From Saturnia japonica (lineage: Eukaryota; Arthropoda; Insecta; Lepidoptera; Saturniidae), in contig CM065307.1 of assembly GCA_033032175.1 (NCBI GenBank), positions 3,534,001 to 3,598,000 on the forward strand: a stretch of 64,000 bases of DNA. Direction: 5' to 3'. How positions within the stretch are numbered: position 1 is the stretch's first letter; each line of letters opens with the position of its first letter. The position numbers and the translations under genes were made by a program. The notes below the pieces were generated by a model. It did no database searches. It worked only from the letters and a program-made list of their open reading frames with translations, and was not told where the DNA came from. This document shows, piece by piece, positions 61,201-64,000 of the stretch.

Positions 61201-64000
61201 GCCGAAAGCGTTAAATCTTTCTTTTTTTAACGCGCGAAGCCTACTACCGCAGCGTGATCTCGTCGCGACCTTTCTTAAAGATCACCAAGTAGATGTTCTT
61301 TTAGTGCAGGAGACGCTCTTAAAGCGTGCTAAACGTGATCCGAAAATCGCGAACTACAATATTGTAAGAAATGACCGGGCCGGCCGCGGGGGCGGCACTC
61401 TCATTTATTACAAACGATCGTTATATTGTACGCCGGTAGATCCTCCGATACTTACCAATATGGAAGTATCCGTGTGTAGACTAGGAATGACCGACCACCC
61501 GTCCATAACGTTAGTTTCAGTTTATCTCTCGCCGAGGAAAGAGCCTCTCAGGTCTGACCTAGAAAAGCTACTTTCGCTCGGTGAATCGGTCATTATAGCG
61601 GGTGACCTCAATTGTGGACACACTTCGTTTGGCAATTGGAGAGACTCCAGTAATGGGGTTAAACTCGAAGAGCTAACGAACGTGCTAAACTTTGATGTCA
61701 TAGCGCCACCCACTCCCACCCACTTTCAAGACAACTGTATGCCGACAGTGCTTGATGTAGCTCTCATTAAAGGTATCGCGCTTCGGTTACGACTCATTCG
61801 GGTCGTACACGAGCTCGACTCCGACCACCGTCCGGTCATCATGCAGCTAGGTCAACCAGACGACTCTAGCCCTCCTTCGGTCCAAGTGGTTGACTATGCC
61901 AAGCTAAAACATTATCTTGCGGACAGGCCGTCCTCGTCCAGCTTAGATAGGATCCCGGACGTATTGGGGTCCGTTGCGGACGTAGATCTCGCGATCGATT
62001 CCCTGGTCGACCACCTGCAGGCCGGCATCGGAGAGGCCTCGAGAGAGGTCGAAGAGGCGAGCGATCGCCGCTTCGTACTCCCTGCCGACGTGCGGGCGTT
62101 GTTGACGGAAAAGAACGCGGCGACTCGTGCGCACGACCACTATCCGACCGAGGAAAACCGCGCACGTTTACGCGCACTTCAAAGATCGGTTAGAGCCCGT
62201 ATATTAGAACTCAGAAGTCACAGATGGGACGCCCTCGTCGAAGGGCTAAGGCCGTCGCATCTGGCTTACTGGAAATTAGCTCACAGCCTCAAAATAGAGG
62301 CTTCTTATCTTATGCCCCCCCTCGAGAGGGGTCCCGGTATACCGCTCGCCTTCGATAGCAGCGACAAGGCGGAGTGCCTCGCCACTTGTTTGGAGAGCCA
62401 GTGCTCTCCGAACAGTGTCGATGCAAATACCGACCGGGTCGAGGGTATCGATGGATGCGTGCGGGAGCTGGATAAGCTCCCCGCGACAGACTCCCTGTCC
62501 CCAGTCACGTCTGAGGAGGTTCTTTCCATTATAAAAAGCCTTAAGCTTAGAAAAGCACCAGGTCCCGACGGGATCAGGAATGAAGTACTTAGACTTCTTC
62601 CCGATCGCCTCATAGCTCTTTTGGTCTGCATCTTCAATGTAGCCATAGCCCACTGCCATTTTCCAGCCGCCTGGAAAAAGGCCATAGTCATAGGTATCCG
62701 TAAGCCCGGCAAGAGCGCGTCGCTTCCCGACAGCTATCGCCCGATCAGTCTCCTAAATGCTTTAGGGAAAATGTACGAGCGGATCCTTCTGAACCGTCTC
62801 AAGTCAGTAATAGAGGAGAAAGACCTCTATCCGCCTGAGCAATTCGGTTTCCGTGCTAGATATTCTTGCACTCATCAAGTGCACCGCCTCACGGAGCACG
62901 TTGCATTTAATTTTGCTGAATTATATAAACCTCGCCGTACACTTGCGGTCTTTTTCGACGTTGCCAAGGCCTTCGATAAGGTCTGGCACGAGGGATTGAT
63001 CTACAAGTTGTATCACTTTGAAGTCCCCGATAGGCTAATTAAAATAATTCGCGACTATCTAACAGATCGCACCTTTCGCTATAGAGTGGAAGGTGAATTG
63101 TCCACGCCCCGTCCAATACGCTCAGGCGTTCCCCAAGGTTCGATCCTGGCTCCTAGCCTATTTAACCTGTACGTCAGTGACCTACCTCGACTCCCGGAGG
63201 TCGAGGTAGGGCTATACGCTGACGATACAGTCTTATATGCCTCAGATAGGAATAGATCCCACCTCAGACACAAAGTCCAACGCTCCGTGACCACTCTCGG
63301 GAAGTGGTTTAACGAGTGGCGTATAGCCGTTAATCCCTCGAAGAGCGCCGCGATGCTCTTCGATGCGGATTCGTCACAGATACCGTGGAAGCTTAAACCT
63401 GTTAAGCTCTACGATAATCCGATTCCGTATGTAAGAGAGACCAAATATCTAGGGGTAACCCTAGATAGTAGGCTCTCTTTTAGACCCCACATCCGTAAGG
63501 TTAGGAACAGGGCCGCGTGGGTCCTGGGCCGGTTGCATCGTCTGTTGTGTTCGGTGAGTAAAATGTCCACGCGACATAAGCTCACGCTCTACAAGACGTG
63601 TATTCGACTAATTTTGACATACAGTTGCGCCGTGTTCGCACATATGTCCGAGTCGAGTTTCAAACGGTTACAATCGATACAGAATAGGTTCCTCTATCGT
63701 CTCACCGGGGCCCCGTGGTATGTTCGAAGCGTAGATCTCCATAGAGATATGGAGCTTCCTTCGATACATGCCTACGTTAAACAGCTCTCCCGTTCGTATT
63801 TCGACACCGCGTCGAACCACGCGAATCCGTTAATAAAAACAGCCGCCACTTATGTTCCGGCACCCACGGACATCCGGTGCAAACGCCGGCCGCGCAATAT
63901 TTTTATTGATCCCGACGATCACATCGAAAATTCGAATAAATATTACACATCCGTCTCTCCAAACAGAGCGTGCCAGCGCCCACGCCCGCGTAACCACCGT
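61187..64000 (+). CDS. LINE ORF2: APE endonuclease - reverse transcriptase (3' partial at window edge)
   Basis: ATG 61187, then 938 codons without a stop to base 64000. Endonuclease: SFFNARSLLPQRD, LLVQETLL, GGGTLIYYK, IIAGDLNCGHTSF, DSDHRPV. RT: KAPGPDGIRNEVL (about residue 455), SYRPISLLNALGKMYERIL, QFGFRARYSCTHQV, FFDVAKAFDKVWHEG, SGVPQGSILAPSLFN and LYADDTVLYAS (Tyr 677). Thumb/C-terminal: KYLGVTLDSRLSF, TYSCAVFA, IQNRFLYRLTGAPWYVR. All catalytic residues of both enzymes are present. It would make the nick and first-strand cDNA in target-primed reverse transcription. Only the extreme C-terminus is unseen. Confidence 0.93.
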   Translation, partial: MAKFKPKALNLSFFNARSLLPQRDLVATFLKDHQVDVLLVQETLLKRAKRDPKIANYNIVRNDRAGRGGGTLIYYKRSLYCTPVDPPILTNMEVSVCRLGMTDHPSITLVSVYLSPRKEPLRSDLEKLLSLGESVIIAGDLNCGHTSFGNWRDSSNGVKLEELTNVLNFDVIAPPTPTHFQDNCMPTVLDVALIKGIALRLRLIRVVHELDSDHRPVIMQLGQPDDSSPPSVQVVDYAKLKHYLADRPSSSSLDRIPDVLGSVADVDLAIDSLVDHLQAGIGEASREVEEASDRRFVLPADVRALLTEKNAATRAHDHYPTEENRARLRALQRSVRARILELRSHRWDALVEGLRPSHLAYWKLAHSLKIEASYLMPPLERGPGIPLAFDSSDKAECLATCLESQCSPNSVDANTDRVEGIDGCVRELDKLPATDSLSPVTSEEVLSIIKSLKLRKAPGPDGIRNEVLRLLPDRLIALLVCIFNVAIAHCHFPAAWKKAIVIGIRKPGKSASLPDSYRPISLLNALGKMYERILLNRLKSVIEEKDLYPPEQFGFRARYSCTHQVHRLTEHVAFNFAELYKPRRTLAVFFDVAKAFDKVWHEGLIYKLYHFEVPDRLIKIIRDYLTDRTFRYRVEGELSTPRPIRSGVPQGSILAPSLFNLYVSDLPRLPEVEVGLYADDTVLYASDRNRSHLRHKVQRSVTTLGKWFNEWRIAVNPSKSAAMLFDADSSQIPWKLKPVKLYDNPIPYVRETKYLGVTLDSRLSFRPHIRKVRNRAAWVLGRLHRLLCSVSKMSTRHKLTLYKTCIRLILTYSCAVFAHMSESSFKRLQSIQNRFLYRLTGAPWYVRSVDLHRDMELPSIHAYVKQLSRSYFDTASNHANPLIKTAATYVPAPTDIRCKRRPRNIFIDPDDHIENSNKYYTSVSPNRACQRPRPRNHR

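Larger units (their letters stand above)
60140..64000 (+). mobile_element. Jockey-type LINE, ORF2 intact as far as seen
   Basis: Contains a 5'-truncated ORF1 (60181-61200) and an ORF2 from 61187 to the window end, overlapping by 14 bases. GC-rich and without disabling mutations in ORF2, unlike every other element here, which suggests recent insertion. It sits in sense orientation in the first intron of the gene at 55266. The 3' end, tail and target duplication lie outside the window. Confidence 0.9.

Noticed and set aside
62276..63294. Minus-strand frames opposite the jockey ORF2
   Set aside because: Antisense shadows of an intact coding sequence.

Overview
The window is insect nuclear DNA, almost certainly from a moth or butterfly. 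It is AT-rich, its host genes have many short exons, and its introns carry dispersed elements typical of Lepidoptera: Helitron-like elements ending in a CACAGCTAGT-type tail, tRNA-derived SINEs, jockey/RTE/RNase H-bearing LINE copies and palindromic MITEs. I assembled the host genes by hand from reading frame, splice sites and phase; no search was run.

Four host genes are visible. (1) 1-9860, plus: the last six exons of an EXD2-type 3'-5' exonuclease; the start lies upstream. (2) 15457-29198, plus: a seven-exon gene of about 332 residues with an N-terminal coiled coil. Its 'MLTGMEV' region and RWD-like layout suggest a CENP-P-like inner-kinetochore protein. This is the most interesting gene here, because Lepidoptera lack CENP-A and their kinetochores are unusual. 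Its fifth exon is present twice, inside a 2.5-3.0 kb near-identical duplication. (3) 32052-49429, minus: a complete 13-exon, 707-residue STT3A, the catalytic subunit of oligosaccharyltransferase. (4) 55266 onward, plus: the first coding exon (78 residues) of a gene I do not recognise; the rest is probably beyond the window. Genes 1 and 2 are in tandem, 2 and 3 converge, 3 and 4 diverge.

Much of the recognisable remaining sequence is mobile DNA. A degenerate RNase H-bearing LINE sits in an EXD2 intron (4.0-7.9 kb). A 5'-truncated jockey/CR1-like LINE, a solo LTR and several MITEs sit in STT3A introns. An RTE-type LINE lies upstream of STT3A (49.7-51.5 kb). A broken IS630/Tc1/mariner-type transposase gene lies at 53.1-54.4 kb. 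A jockey-type element whose ORF2 is open for 938 codons runs off the right edge (60.1-64.0 kb) and stands out as GC-rich.

The genes do not form a pathway: EXD2 (nuclease), a possible kinetochore subunit and STT3A (ER N-glycosylation) are simply neighbours. I saw no rRNA, functional tRNA, CRISPR array or prokaryotic feature.
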